Assembly (NCBI GenBank): GCA_041687475.1
Contig: JAWLBW010000101.1
Location: forward strand, 1 to 14,159
Origin: JAWLBW01 sp041687475
GTDB lineage: Bacteria > J088 > JAWLBW01
Reading direction: 5' to 3'
Length of the DNA stretch: 14,159 nt
Program-made: the position numbers and the translations under genes
The notes under the pieces: generated by a model
What the model was told of the DNA's origin: nothing
The model's database searches: none
Seen by the model: the letters and a program-made list of their open reading frames with translations, nothing else
Shown: piece after piece, positions 1 through 7,689 of the stretch
Position numbering within the stretch: position 1 is the stretch's first letter
Layout: every line of letters starts with the position of its first letter

Positions 1-392
1 ACGGTGTCGTTGGGGTGAATGACGTCGTACCGGGCCCGCGGTTCACCCAGCAGTTCGAGCGCCCGGTTGGCGATGACCTCGTTGGTGTTCATGTTGAACG
101 AGGTGCCGGCCCCCGCCTGAAACACGTCGACGACGAAGTGGGCGTCCAACCGGCCCTCGATGACATCGTCGGCGGCCTGCACGACGGCCTCGCCGATCTT
201 CGGGTCAAGCACGCCCAGGTTCATGTGCACCGTGGCGGCAGACCGCTTGATACGGCCATACGCTCGAATCAACGCCCGGTCGGCGCGCAGGCCGCTTACG
301 GGAAAATTGCCGACCGCCCGTTGGGTCTGAATGCCGTAGTACACGTCGGCGGGCACCTGCAGCTCGCCCATTGAGTCACGTTCGGTACGCAT
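1..392 (-). CDS. Aspartate ammonia-lyase / class II fumarase family, N-terminal part (runs off the window)
   Basis: The visible 130 residues are the N-terminal domain of the aspartase/fumarase superfamily, which adds or removes ammonia or water across fumarate in the cytoplasm as a homotetramer. Seen: an opening MRTERDSMGELQVPADVYYG, then GIQTQRAVGNFPVSG (about residues 20-34) and the family block AGAGTSFNMNTNEVIANRA (about 93-111), followed by HPND near the window edge. The YYG and AGAGTS...NMNTNEV wording is closer to aspartases than to FumC, which normally has WGAQTQRS and TGSGTQSNMN, so aspartase is preferred. The catalytic SS loop and the C-terminus lie outside. The ATG at 390-392 is chosen because GGAGG (397-401, minus strand) sits 4 nt upstream and the protein then begins where the family does. 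It is transcribed away from the hydrolase gene end, behind a 242-bp gap full of 7-bp repeats, so it probably has its own promoter. Confidence 0.9.
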   Translation of the reverse strand, partial: MRTERDSMGELQVPADVYYGIQTQRAVGNFPVSGLRADRALIRAYGRIKRSAATVHMNLGVLDPKIGEAVVQAADDVIEGRLDAHFVVDVFQAGAGTSFNMNTNEVIANRALELLGEPRARYDVIHPNDT

Positions 393-421
393 CTTTCCTC
401 CGTGAAAACCGGAAGTACGAC

Positions 422-449
422 GATCCCAGATCGCAGATCGCAGATCGCA
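422..449. repeat. 7-bp tandem repeat, 4 units (GATCCCA/GATCGCA)
   Basis: GATCCCA followed by three GATCGCA units in perfect register. It lies 30 bp upstream of the aspartase/fumarase start, in the leader or promoter region. It is the same family as the array at 9096-9172 and, in reverse orientation, the one at 4488-4515. Each unit holds a GATC site. Confidence 0.9.
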
Positions 450-489
450 AACTAAGACCAGAAAGGGCAACTGGCAAACCCGGAAATGA

Positions 490-510
490 CAGATGGCAGA
501 TAGCAGATGG
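490..510. repeat. 7-bp tandem repeat, 3 units (CAGATGG/CAGATAG)
   Basis: CAGATGG, CAGATAG, CAGATGG, with a partial fourth unit. It is a degenerate relative of the GATC heptads at 422-449, differing in the last positions. Same gap between the hydrolase gene and the aspartase/fumarase gene. Confidence 0.8.
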
Positions 511-587
511 CAAAGGACGTGCAACCGGTTTGCAATAACGAATTCAGTTGGACGGTGCTGTAGCTGCGGAATCCTGCAAGGCCCTAC

Positions 588-622
588 CTATCACCTCTCA
601 CCTATCACCATCCGCAATCCGT
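588..622. repeat. 7-bp tandem repeat (CTATCAC/CTCTCAC) decaying into related heptads
   Basis: CTATCAC, CTCTCAC, CTATCAC, then CATCCGC and AATCCGT in the same 7-bp register. It ends 12 bp beyond the stop of the alpha/beta hydrolase gene (635, minus strand). A third heptamer word within one 242-bp gap. Confidence 0.75.
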
Positions 623-634
623 CATTTCTTCCCG

Positions 635-1453
635 TCAAACCTGCGCCAACTCCATCCGTTGCTCTGCCGCGCCGGCCTTGAGCCAGTGCTTCATCCACCT
701 GACGACTTCGCGCTCGACCCGGCGGTGCTCGACATCGACGGTAATGATGTGATAGCTGTCGGGCAGAATGATCTTTTCACGGTGACGGCTCGCCGCCTGG
801 TGAAAGAGAATGTCGGCGCTCTGCACCAGCGCAGTCGTGTCGTGCTGCCCGTGAATGATGAGCAGGGGCGCCTTGACCCGGTGCAGCTTGCGGCGCACTT
901 CGAGCATGAGGGTTCGCAGCTCGCCGAGCGCGCTGGCCATGCACCAGCGAATGGACGGATGCACGGCCTTCGCGCGGGGATCGCGAATGTTGCCGGGCTC
1001 TTTCTTTTCCCAGCGCCATCGCTTGGCAAGGGGACTCGCGGCGACCACCGGCAGCAGCATGCGCGCCTGCCAGCCGTACATGAACATGGGGGCAGCCAGC
1101 GATACCACGGCATCGGGGGCGCGCTGCCCTTCCTGCAGATCGGCGGTGAGGTCAAGCGAGAGCAGGCCGCCCATCGACAGCCCCACGACGCCGACATGCT
1201 CGTACTCGGCCCGCAGTTCGGCGTAGGCTTCGCGCACGGCCCGTCGCCAGTCGGCGCGGGTCACGTGGGTCATGCTCTCGGGGGCGTCGTGCCCGGGCAG
1301 CCGAATGCCCTTCGCGGTAATACCGGCGCGGGAAAGAGCCCGCCCGAGGCCACGCATTTCATAGGGCGTGCCGGTAAAACCGTGCACCAGCAGAACGGCC
1401 GCGCGACCGCGACCTTTGAAAAAGAATGGTTCGGTTTCAGGATTCTTCGCCAT
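635..1453 (-). CDS. Alpha/beta hydrolase, Est30-like carboxylesterase / monoacylglycerol lipase type
   Basis: A 272-residue serine hydrolase likely to cleave short- to medium-chain carboxyl esters or monoacylglycerols in the cytoplasm; no signal peptide is visible. Seen: oxyanion-loop motif VHGFTGTP (23-30), nucleophile elbow GLSMGG (91-96, Ser93), catalytic Asp205 in HGQHD, and His235 in DSYHIITVD. Order and spacing match the Geobacillus Est30 family, which also has HGFTG, GLSLGG, a QARHD acid motif and GHVITLD. The length fits the family. The ATG at 1451-1453 overlaps the end of truD by 17 bp, so translation is probably coupled. It is the last gene of the minus-strand operon. The natural substrate cannot be read from the sequence. 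Confidence 0.92.
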   Translation of the reverse strand: MAKNPETEPFFFKGRGRAAVLLVHGFTGTPYEMRGLGRALSRAGITAKGIRLPGHDAPESMTHVTRADWRRAVREAYAELRAEYEHVGVVGLSMGGLLSLDLTADLQEGQRAPDAVVSLAAPMFMYGWQARMLLPVVAASPLAKRWRWEKKEPGNIRDPRAKAVHPSIRWCMASALGELRTLMLEVRRKLHRVKAPLLIIHGQHDTTALVQSADILFHQAASRHREKIILPDSYHIITVDVEHRRVEREVVRWMKHWLKAGAAEQRMELAQV

Positions 1454-2507
1454 CGGCTTCGTCGGATAGAGTTTCAGACGAACCCATTATCTCGCGAAGC
1501 AGCACGGTTGCGTAAGACCCTTTGGGCAGAAAAAACGAAAGGGTGAACGAGTCTTCGTTCCCTGAGTCGACACGCAGGTCTTCGGGGTACACGACAAGGG
1601 CGCGACGCGAACCGCTGGTGTGAAAGCGGCTGGTTGCCCAGAGATCGGGTTCGATGCCGGCTTCGGCGAGCACAGCCTGCTCGATGGCGAGCGCGTCGTC
1701 GGCCGCCGCGGGCATGTCGCGGCCGAAGAGGGGACCCGCAGGCACCACCTCGCGCGCTTCGACCCGGGGCTGGTCGACGAGGGAATCTTCGGTGCGGAAC
1801 AGGCCCCCGGTCTGCACCTTCTTCAGCACGTCGCCGGATATGACGGTGCGCCAGGTTTCCCCTGCCATACGCGCCGCGAGCACCCGGTTGAAGAGTTCGC
1901 TCTGCAGGGCCGACACGAGAAACCGGGCCTTGTTCTTGCCGGCGCGACGCTGGTTTCGCATGATGCGCAGCCCCTGCTCGGCGTTATCGCCGAACTTTCC
2001 GAAGCGTTGGGCGCCGAAGTAGTTGGGCAGGCCCATTTTCCCGATACGGGCGAGAATCTTCTCGACCATGTCGTCATCGACCCTGGCGCCGCGCACGGTA
2101 ATGGTGAAGCGGTTTCCACGCAAATGGCCGGTGCGCAGCTTGTTGCGGTGGGGCACAGCCGAAAGGATGCGCACGCCTTCGGGGGCGCGGGCCGCCACTT
2201 CCTCATTCCAGCGCTGACGCTCGACGGAAATGTACTGCCGGGTTACCGCACGGCGATCCTTGCGGCCGGCGACGCCGATTTCAGAGAAGCCCTCGGCGCG
2301 CAGCCAGTCGACGACGTCTTCGGTGTTGCGGTCGCGCTTTTCCACATGAAGATAGACGTGCTGGCCGTCGCCTTCGGGCTCGTAAAGGGGAACCTCGTCG
2401 ACGACGAAATCTTCAGGCGATTCCTTCAGCCTTCCGCCTGTCGCGGGCAGGTCGGCGCAGAGACGGGGCAAATCAGCCAAGGAACTGGTCAAGGAGGCGT
2501 TCGGCAT
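1437..2507 (-). CDS. truD: tRNA pseudouridine(13) synthase TruD
   Basis: A 356-residue enzyme that converts U13 of certain tRNAs to pseudouridine; E. coli TruD is 349 residues. Seen: N-terminal KESPEDFVVDE (28-38) matching the TruD KxxPEDFxV signature; the catalytic aspartate in GRKDRRAVT (81-89, Asp84), equivalent to Asp80 in GQKDKHA of E. coli; GNRFTI (131-136); the TruD hallmark PNYFGAQRFG (161-170); and near the C-terminus LPKGSYATVLLREI. The ATG at 2505-2507 is chosen because homology begins about 25 residues later and the reading frame further upstream is only the shadow of the preceding gene. That start overlaps the preceding gene by 35 bp and has no clear ribosome binding site; in-frame TTG codons at 2490-2492 or 2478-2480 are alternatives. 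The 3' end overlaps the hydrolase gene by 17 bp. Confidence 0.95.
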   Translation of the reverse strand: MPNASLTSSLADLPRLCADLPATGGRLKESPEDFVVDEVPLYEPEGDGQHVYLHVEKRDRNTEDVVDWLRAEGFSEIGVAGRKDRRAVTRQYISVERQRWNEEVAARAPEGVRILSAVPHRNKLRTGHLRGNRFTITVRGARVDDDMVEKILARIGKMGLPNYFGAQRFGKFGDNAEQGLRIMRNQRRAGKNKARFLVSALQSELFNRVLAARMAGETWRTVISGDVLKKVQTGGLFRTEDSLVDQPRVEAREVVPAGPLFGRDMPAAADDALAIEQAVLAEAGIEPDLWATSRFHTSGSRRALVVYPEDLRVDSGNEDSFTLSFFLPKGSYATVLLREIMGSSETLSDEADGEES

Positions 2508-3945
2508 TTTCACTATCGAGGGGAATGTCGCGCAGCTCCTGCCGGTGGCGCACATGGCCGAGCGTGGTTTCGACAAAACGGTTGAAATAGTCGATCTTGC
2601 GGCGGAAATCGTCGAGGCGCTTGGGCGTCGAAGCCACATCGGAGCCGGTCGTCTGCACCATGGTGAAGAAGCGTTCGAACTCGTCGTGATCGGCGTAGCG
2701 AATGCAGGCAAAGCTCAGATTCGTGAAATAATCGGTAAAGTCGGTAAGCGGCCGAAGCGCCTCGAGCACCTGCGATTTCGTCAGATTTTCACGGGTCAAT
2801 GCCTGTTCGGTGGCGTCGCAGACCTTGTTGAGCACCCAGAGGTCTTCGCGCAGCCGCAGCGACTGTTCGAGTTTGGAAACGAAGTCGGGAAAAATGGTGC
2901 GGCCCTGCACGGTGGGCTCGAAGGTCTGCACCACAACCACGATGGCCTGCTCGAAGAAATTGCGCAGCACACCGGCCGCCGAACTCACGACGGCGCGCAG
3001 CTTGGAAACGCTCGATGAAGAGATGAGGTCACGCAGAATCTGGTGGAATACCTTACGCAGCTCCATGCCGCATTGAAACGCCAGCGAGTCTATGGTGTCG
3101 AGAAAGACCGCTGCTTCTTCGCTTCCGCTGTGGCGCAGCACGGCAAGCTCTTCGGGCGCTTCCTTCTCCATATGGTGAATGAGCATGCGCGCTTCGGAGT
3201 TCACCAGGGCGAAGATGAGTCCCGCGTACCGGAGTTCGTCGACGTTTTCGGCTTCGTCGTCGACGAAAGAGAGATAGCGCAGCAGGCGGAACATGGCGAG
3301 CAGGGTAATGGAAACCTCGCGTCGCAGCTCCTTCTCGGCGATTTTTTTGACCACGGCGTTGACGGCCGAGCTGCGCATGCGGTCGTGGGCCGGGTGAAAG
3401 TGATCGCCCGCCATGGGATTGAAGAAGCGATTGGCGGCAATGGTGCGGCTGACCATCTGGCCGGTGCTGAAGAACACCGGGTAGCTCACGGCGTTCAAGC
3501 GGGTGAGCGCCTCGGTCACGTCGGCCAGGTTCTGAAACGACTCGCCCAGAAGAAACAGCGATTCGCTGGGGTCGGCCTGCGCCAGGTGGTCGGTAATCTG
3601 CGCGTCGCGCACGTGGTCGCTGAGCATGCGCCGCTCGACGTAGCTCTGAAAGGTAAAGGCCGACGAGTCTTCCTTCAACAGGTAGCGGGCGATGAGGGCC
3701 ACTTGCCGGCAGGCCGCGCTGACCACACGCATCTCAATGCTGAAATCGCGCTGAATGACGGTGTCGGCGGCGTTCAGGGGCAGGTTGTGCAGGTTGAAGA
3801 AGCGATCGAGGGCCTTGAGCGTCATCTCGAGTTCGAAGAGACGCTCTTCCCAGTCGGGGGCTTCGAGATCACGAATCCACAGCTCGCGCATGTTGCGCCA
3901 GCTCTGTTTCCTTTCTTTCGCTTGTACAGAAATAACACCGGCCAT
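2473..3945 (-). CDS. Conserved-looking hypothetical protein, 490 aa, mostly helical
   Basis: I do not recognise this protein. From the ATG at 3943-3945 it is 490 residues, soluble-looking, with no signal peptide, no clear transmembrane segment and no catalytic motif that I know. The composition (many L, A, E, R, F) suggests an all-alpha scaffold with amphipathic helices. An in-frame start at 4113 would add 56 residues, but that stretch covers 7-bp repeats, is Cys/Pro rich and reads like translated intergenic DNA, so it is rejected. A weak -10-like TATACC (3972-3977, minus strand) about 27 nt upstream of the start fits the shorter form. Its last 35 bp overlap truD, which in turn overlaps the hydrolase gene. 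This marks a single transcript and suggests, without proof, a housekeeping or RNA-linked job. Confidence 0.8.
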   Translation of the reverse strand: MAGVISVQAKERKQSWRNMRELWIRDLEAPDWEERLFELEMTLKALDRFFNLHNLPLNAADTVIQRDFSIEMRVVSAACRQVALIARYLLKEDSSAFTFQSYVERRMLSDHVRDAQITDHLAQADPSESLFLLGESFQNLADVTEALTRLNAVSYPVFFSTGQMVSRTIAANRFFNPMAGDHFHPAHDRMRSSAVNAVVKKIAEKELRREVSITLLAMFRLLRYLSFVDDEAENVDELRYAGLIFALVNSEARMLIHHMEKEAPEELAVLRHSGSEEAAVFLDTIDSLAFQCGMELRKVFHQILRDLISSSSVSKLRAVVSSAAGVLRNFFEQAIVVVVQTFEPTVQGRTIFPDFVSKLEQSLRLREDLWVLNKVCDATEQALTRENLTKSQVLEALRPLTDFTDYFTNLSFACIRYADHDEFERFFTMVQTTGSDVASTPKRLDDFRRKIDYFNRFVETTLGHVRHRQELRDIPLDSENAERLLDQFLG

Positions 3946-4066
3946 GAGGCTGCCACCCGGACGAGAAGGCTGGTATACAGGGTAACAGTTTGAATTGCAG
4001 GATTGCACGCAGGCGACGTGTCGCCAAGGGGGGAAGAGGACACACGGAGACGCAGAGGCGAAACTG

Positions 4067-4094
4067 AGGAAACGGGGAACTCGGAACGCGGAAA
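4067..4094. repeat. 7-bp tandem repeat, 4 units (NNGGAAC)
   Basis: AGGAAAC, GGGGAAC, TCGGAAC, GCGGAAA in register. The last base is directly adjacent to the left inverted repeat of the MITE-like element at 4095. The same word recurs at 9180-9193, fused in register to the GATC heptad array. Confidence 0.75.
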
Positions 4095-4357
4095 AGGGGT
4101 CGGACCTGTCCAAGCTACTGATATTACGACGAATGCTAAGCCAATCAGGCCCTCTGCAGGCCTTACAAGGCGAAAATGACGGTCGAATTTGCCCCTCTAA
4201 GGACCTCTAAGGTGGTTCTTCGGAGAGGTTGCCCGGTAAGAACGCAGGCGCTTAGCGGTACCTTTTTGGCGGTAGAATGGCCCGTTTAAGAGGATTCAGT
4301 TCATCCTGGCGGAGCTGAACTTCTGGATATTCCGGTACTTACACAGGTCCGACCCCT
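4095..4357. mobile_element. MITE-like element, 263 bp, perfect 15-bp terminal inverted repeats
   Basis: The left end AGGGGTCGGACCTGT (4095-4109) is the exact reverse complement of the right end ACAGGTCCGACCCCT (4343-4357). The interior has no open frame of useful length on either strand and contains small hairpins (GCCTTACAAGGC; TTCAG...CTGAA near 4296-4320). Its lower GC than the surrounding genes suggests it came from elsewhere. Established: short elements with long inverted ends and no transposase are non-autonomous MITEs, moved by a related transposase in trans; GGGGTCGGACC-type ends are reminiscent of repeats beside IS200/REP-type (Y1) transposases, but that link is inference. I see no target-site duplication. 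The rest of the 3946-4574 gap holds only the heptad arrays at 4067-4094 and 4488-4515. Confidence 0.7.
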
Positions 4358-4487
4358 AGGAGGCGCCACTACCCAAATCATCAATTCCTAATCCTTATTC
4401 CACAAATCGGTTGTACGGGAAGTCAGGTCTGGAACCGATCTTGCGGATGCCAGAGGGCGTTTCACGGATTTTCTTGTGCCGTCCGGC

Positions 4488-4515
4488 GATCTGCGATCTG
4501 CGATCTGGGATCTGC
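4488..4515. repeat. 7-bp tandem repeat, 4 units (GATCTGC/GATCTGG)
   Basis: GATCTGC twice, GATCTGG, GATCTGC in register. This is the reverse-orientation form of the GATCGCA heptads at 422 and 9096. It ends 59 bp before the proposed start of the TPR-like membrane protein, and any longer N-terminus for that protein would translate this repeat. Confidence 0.88.
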
Positions 4516-4574
4516 GAGCTTTGCTCGCATCCCCCCACTTGCAGCCGGTCGCTCGTGGCCGCTACTCTGTTGTC

Positions 4575-5582
4575 GTGCGTATTCTCGTCTCTGCATTGCT
4601 GCTGGCTTTCACGGCCCTTCCGCTTGCTGCTTCAGCTTCCGAAGCAGGCATCGACGCCACGGCGTGGGCACGGGCGGCCTCGCGCGCCGAGGCGGAAGGT
4701 CGATACGCCGATGCCGCCACCCTTTATGCCGGTATCGTGGAAAAGGCGCCGAACAGCTACGCCGTGCGTACGGCCGAGTCGCGCATGAAGGTGCTCGCGA
4801 ACTACACCGATTACGATTTCGAGCCGTACCGGCGCTTCGAGTCGCTCAAACGACGGTACGCCGACATGGGCTCCGACGCTGGAGTCGAAGCGGCCCGGCA
4901 GATCATTGCCGACTTTCCGCATGCCGTGGTCACACCCGAAGTCCAGTTCTGGCTGGGCAATGAGTTCCGCGAGATTCGCGGCGACGAAGCGGCCGCCATG
5001 GTCGAGTACCGGCGGGTCGTCGAAAGCTGGCCCGATCACCGACTCGCCCCCATCGCCCTCGATCGCATCGCCCGTATGCACGAAGCCGCCGGTCGGCTCA
5101 AGGAGGCCGCCGGTGTTTACGGTGAACTGCGGCAGCGCTACCCGGCCGCCACAAGTCCCGAAAAATACGATCGCCGCGAGGCCGAGCTTCAATTGGCAAA
5201 TCGTCGCCACCAGATGTACCTGGCTTCGCTGGGCATACTGGGGCTGGCGGCGGTGGCGTTTCTGGCCGTCGGGGGTTGGCGCATCGATTTCAGGGAATGG
5301 CTGCGGCGTTCGCTTCCCCTTGCGGGTTTTGCCTTTCTTGTGGGTCTGATTCCGGCAGCGACCCTGTCGGTCGTGGGCGAAATGTGGTCGCCGTCGCTCA
5401 CTGCCATGGGCTTCAGTTTTGCCGCCTATGCGTTCGTGCTGGGCGCGTTGGGGGCCCGGCGCCGCTGGCCTTCGCAGGCGCTTATTCCGCTCGAAAAGCT
5501 GATTTTCAAAGCCGCCGTGCCCCTGGCCCTCATCTACCTCATCGTGCATAAATTCGAATATTGGGTCGTCTTCGGTCTCTGA
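4575..5582 (+). CDS. TPR-like repeat protein with signal peptide and four C-terminal membrane segments
   Basis: A predicted 335-residue envelope protein of unknown function. Seen: basic start then a hydrophobic run VRILVSALLLAFTALPLAAS (signal peptide, 1-20); helical TPR-like hairpins, clearest around residues 30-60 (GRYADAATLYAGIVEKAP) and 125-190 (GDEAAAMVEYRRVVESWPD and GRLKEAAGVYGELRQRYP); then four hydrophobic segments at about 214-234, 247-268, 276-294 and 309-326. The layout suggests a protein-binding domain outside the membrane tethered by a four-helix anchor. The GTG at 4575 is preferred: it places the signal peptide at the very N-terminus, whereas in-frame ATG 4476 would translate a GATC heptad repeat. 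No good ribosome binding site is visible, so the start is uncertain. The GMC oxidoreductase follows on the same strand 103 bp later but has its own promoter. Confidence 0.8.
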   Translation: MRILVSALLLAFTALPLAASASEAGIDATAWARAASRAEAEGRYADAATLYAGIVEKAPNSYAVRTAESRMKVLANYTDYDFEPYRRFESLKRRYADMGSDAGVEAARQIIADFPHAVVTPEVQFWLGNEFREIRGDEAAAMVEYRRVVESWPDHRLAPIALDRIARMHEAAGRLKEAAGVYGELRQRYPAATSPEKYDRREAELQLANRRHQMYLASLGILGLAAVAFLAVGGWRIDFREWLRRSLPLAGFAFLVGLIPAATLSVVGEMWSPSLTAMGFSFAAYAFVLGALGARRRWPSQALIPLEKLIFKAAVPLALIYLIVHKFEYWVVFGL

Positions 5583-5625
5583 GTCTGGTTTGCGGGGAAG
5601 CCGCGACGGGCACTGACGGAGCGCA

Positions 5626-5654
5626 TTGCCGCAACCGGTACGAGCGTGTATAGT
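5626..5654 (+). promoter_or_regulatory. Candidate sigma-70-type promoter of the GMC oxidoreductase gene
   Basis: TTGCCG (5626-5631), a 17-bp spacer, and TATAGT (5649-5654). Transcription would start near 5661, giving a leader of about 25 nt before the ATG at 5686. This supports that start over the in-frame ATG at 5626, which lies inside the promoter. Confidence 0.6.
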
Positions 5655-5685
5655 TTTGACTGAACACTCTGTACACTCGAAGACC

Positions 5686-7404
5686 ATGGCCGACACGACG
5701 AACAACGCACAGAACAACACCTTTGATTATGACTACATCGTCGTCGGCTCGGGCTTCGGCGGCGCGGTTTCGGCCCTGCGATTGACCGAAAAGGGTTACC
5801 GCGTGGCCGTCATCGAGGCCGGCAAGCGCTACCGTTCCGAAGACTTTCCGCGTACGAACATGAACGTGCGCAAGTTTCTGTGGATGCCGAAGCTGGGCAT
5901 GTACGGCATCATGCGCATGACGTTGATGCGCGGCGGCCTGATTCTGAGCGGCGCCGGCGTGGGTGGCGGTTCTCTGGTCTACGCCAACACCCTGCTGGTT
6001 CCCCCGAAAAAGGTTTTTCGCCCCGAAGTCTTCGGCGCTCCCGACGGCGAAGACGTGTTTGCCGCCTACGAGCCGCATTTCGAAACGGCCAAACGCATGC
6101 TGGGGGTCACGCCGAGCCCGCTGGTCACGCCCGCCGACCGCCTGCTGCGCGATACCGCCGAGGAATTCGGCATGGCCGACACCTACCACACCCCCACTGT
6201 CGGCGTATATTTCGGCAAGCCGGGCGAGAAGGTGGCCGACCCCTACTTCGGGGGAGAAGGGCCCGAACGCGCCGGCTGTAATTTCTGCGGCGGCTGCATG
6301 GTGGGCTGTCAGATCGGCGCCAAGAACACCCTGGATAAGAACTACCTGTACTTTGCCGAGAAATACGGGGCGCAGGTGTTTCCCGAGACGACGGTTGTCG
6401 ATATCGAGGAGCTGCAGGGCGGCGGCTACGCGCTGACCACCGTTTCGACGACGGCAAAGATCTTCAAGAAGAAGCGCCGGTTTACGGCCAGGGGCGTCGT
6501 GCTTTCAGGCGGCGTGCTGGGTACGATGCAGCTGCTGTTGAGCGCCCGGGAACGCGGACGCCTCCCCCGTATCTCGAACCGGCTGGGCGATTTCATTCGC
6601 ACGAACAGCGAGGCCATCATCGGCGTAACCGATCCGAAGATCAACCACTCGGGCGGCATTTCGATTACCTCGGGCGTGTACCCCGACCCCGACACCCACA
6701 TCGAGGTCGTGCGCTATCCCGAGGGAAGCGACGCCATCGCTCCGCTTGCGACCGTGTTGACCGATGGTGGACCAGGCATGCCGCGTCCGCTGCGCTACCT
6801 GGTGAACATACTGCGAAGTCCGGGCAGCTTTCTGCGCACGTTGAATCCGTTCGGCTTCGCCAAGCGCTCGATCATTCTGCTGGTCATGCAGACCATCGAC
6901 AACCACATGCGCATGACGCTGCGGCGACGCTGGTGGTGGCCGTTTTCGCGCAGCATCGACACCGAGAGCGCGCCGGGGCAGTCGAACCCGCCCAGCTACA
7001 TTCCCATCGCCAACGATTTCGCGAAGAAGATGGCCCAGCGCACGGGTGGAATGGCCCAGAGCTCCATCAACGAGGTTCTGCTCGACGTGGGCACCACGGC
7101 CCACATTCTGGGCGGCGCCCCCATCGGCCGGGACAAGGAACGCGGCGTGGTCGACCGGTACAACCGGGTGTACGGCTACGAGAATCTCTACGTCATCGAC
7201 GGCTCAATGATTCCCTCCAACCTGGGCGTGAATCCCAGCCTGACGATTACGGCGCTGGCCGAGCACGCGATGAGCCACATTCCCGCCAAGGAAGGCGCCG
7301 AGGCGCGGCGACACATCGGCGTAACGCCGCCCGAAAAGCCGCTCGAACAGCCGGCGGCGGGCAGCATTCCGGTCGAAAGCGTGACGGTGGGCCGGCGATC
7401 CTGA
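5686..7404 (+). CDS. GMC-family FAD-dependent oxidoreductase, ChoD/cholesterol-oxidase-like
   Basis: A 572-residue flavoprotein likely to oxidise an alcohol or sterol hydroxyl; the substrate is not deducible. Seen: FAD-binding Rossmann motif YIVVGSGFGGAVSALRL (17-33; GSGFGG 21-26), with the ribose-binding acid at Glu44; a second FAD-contact block SGAGVGGGSLVYANTL (88-103); and the C-terminal GMC signatures TTAHILGGAPIG (470-481, probable catalytic His473) and LYVIDGSMIPSNLGVNPSLTI (501-521, Asn516). A four-cysteine cluster CX2CX2CX3C (Cys198, 201, 204, 208) precedes GAKNTLDKNYL; this block is, from memory, shared with mycobacterial ChoD-type proteins. No export signal. The last 35 residues or so (Pro/Glu-rich) look like a flexible tail. 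ATG 5686 is chosen because of the upstream promoter and because the Rossmann strand then begins near residue 14. Confidence 0.92.
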   Translation: MADTTNNAQNNTFDYDYIVVGSGFGGAVSALRLTEKGYRVAVIEAGKRYRSEDFPRTNMNVRKFLWMPKLGMYGIMRMTLMRGGLILSGAGVGGGSLVYANTLLVPPKKVFRPEVFGAPDGEDVFAAYEPHFETAKRMLGVTPSPLVTPADRLLRDTAEEFGMADTYHTPTVGVYFGKPGEKVADPYFGGEGPERAGCNFCGGCMVGCQIGAKNTLDKNYLYFAEKYGAQVFPETTVVDIEELQGGGYALTTVSTTAKIFKKKRRFTARGVVLSGGVLGTMQLLLSARERGRLPRISNRLGDFIRTNSEAIIGVTDPKINHSGGISITSGVYPDPDTHIEVVRYPEGSDAIAPLATVLTDGGPGMPRPLRYLVNILRSPGSFLRTLNPFGFAKRSIILLVMQTIDNHMRMTLRRRWWWPFSRSIDTESAPGQSNPPSYIPIANDFAKKMAQRTGGMAQSSINEVLLDVGTTAHILGGAPIGRDKERGVVDRYNRVYGYENLYVIDGSMIPSNLGVNPSLTITALAEHAMSHIPAKEGAEARRHIGVTPPEKPLEQPAAGSIPVESVTVGRRS

Positions 7405-7414
7405 CGTGATGCAA

Positions 7415-7425
7415 GTGCTGCACGG
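7415..7425. repeat. Dispersed palindromic word GTGCTGCACGG (first of seven copies)
   Basis: Exact copies at 7415-7425, 7694-7704, 7763-7773, 7988-7998, 8057-8067, 8170-8180 and 9199-9209, plus a 10/11 match in reverse at 7874-7884. The core GTGC-T-GCAC is an odd-length palindrome. All copies are in non-coding DNA. Several are followed by CTTGCACGG or by heptads. Confidence 0.85.
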
Positions 7426-7426
7426 G

Positions 7427-7454
7427 GGACGGCGGACGTCGGACGGCGGACGTC
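7427..7454. repeat. 7-bp tandem repeat, 4 units (GGACGGC/GGACGTC)
   Basis: GGACGGC, GGACGTC, GGACGGC, GGACGTC: two alternating variants, 23 bp after the GMC stop codon and right after a GTGCTGCACGG copy. ACGT-centred units are related to the GTCCGAC heptads at 7713 and 8007. Confidence 0.88.
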
Positions 7455-7689
7455 GGTGAATACCCCCGGCCGTGAGCCCGCTTGATTCACGTGCCCCCTG
7501 AAAGGGGGCCGCATGTGACGCTTCGGCTGCACAGGATTCCCCCTGCGCCCCCATTGCATGGGGGTATGACTGCGGCTCGCCATCGGCGAGCGGCACCTGC
7601 CTACGCTGCGCTTGGCGAACGATGGTCGCTGCGGTAGCAGCGATCCGTTAATCCCCCTCGTTTTGAGGGGGTTTGGGGGAGCCGTGCTG

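Noticed and set aside
520..534. Short inverted repeat TGCAA-CCGGT-TTGCA upstream of the aspartase/fumarase gene
   Set aside because: Five-base arms are expected by chance at this rate and no promoter could be placed with confidence around it.
548..1546. Long plus-strand open frame opposite the alpha/beta hydrolase
   Set aside because: It lies antisense to a gene with a complete catalytic triad; its translation has no family signature and starts in heptad repeats. High GC makes long antisense frames common.
1620..2585. Plus-strand open frame of 321 codons opposite truD
   Set aside because: Antisense to a clear TruD; His/Gly/Ala-rich translation without motifs.
3043..3993. Plus-strand open frame of 316 codons opposite the 490-aa protein
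   Set aside because: The minus-strand protein is chosen because it has even helical composition, overlaps truD as operon genes do, and extends over the whole region; the plus frame is His/Gly/Val-rich shadow.
3946..4113. N-terminal extension of the 490-aa protein by 56 residues
   Set aside because: The extension is Cys/Pro-rich, covers the NNGGAAC heptad array and ends at the MITE border, so it reads as translated intergenic DNA.
4632..5720. Minus-strand open frame of 362 codons opposite the TPR-like membrane protein
   Set aside because: The plus strand gives a signal peptide, TPR-like hairpins and four membrane helices; the minus frame gives no recognisable feature.
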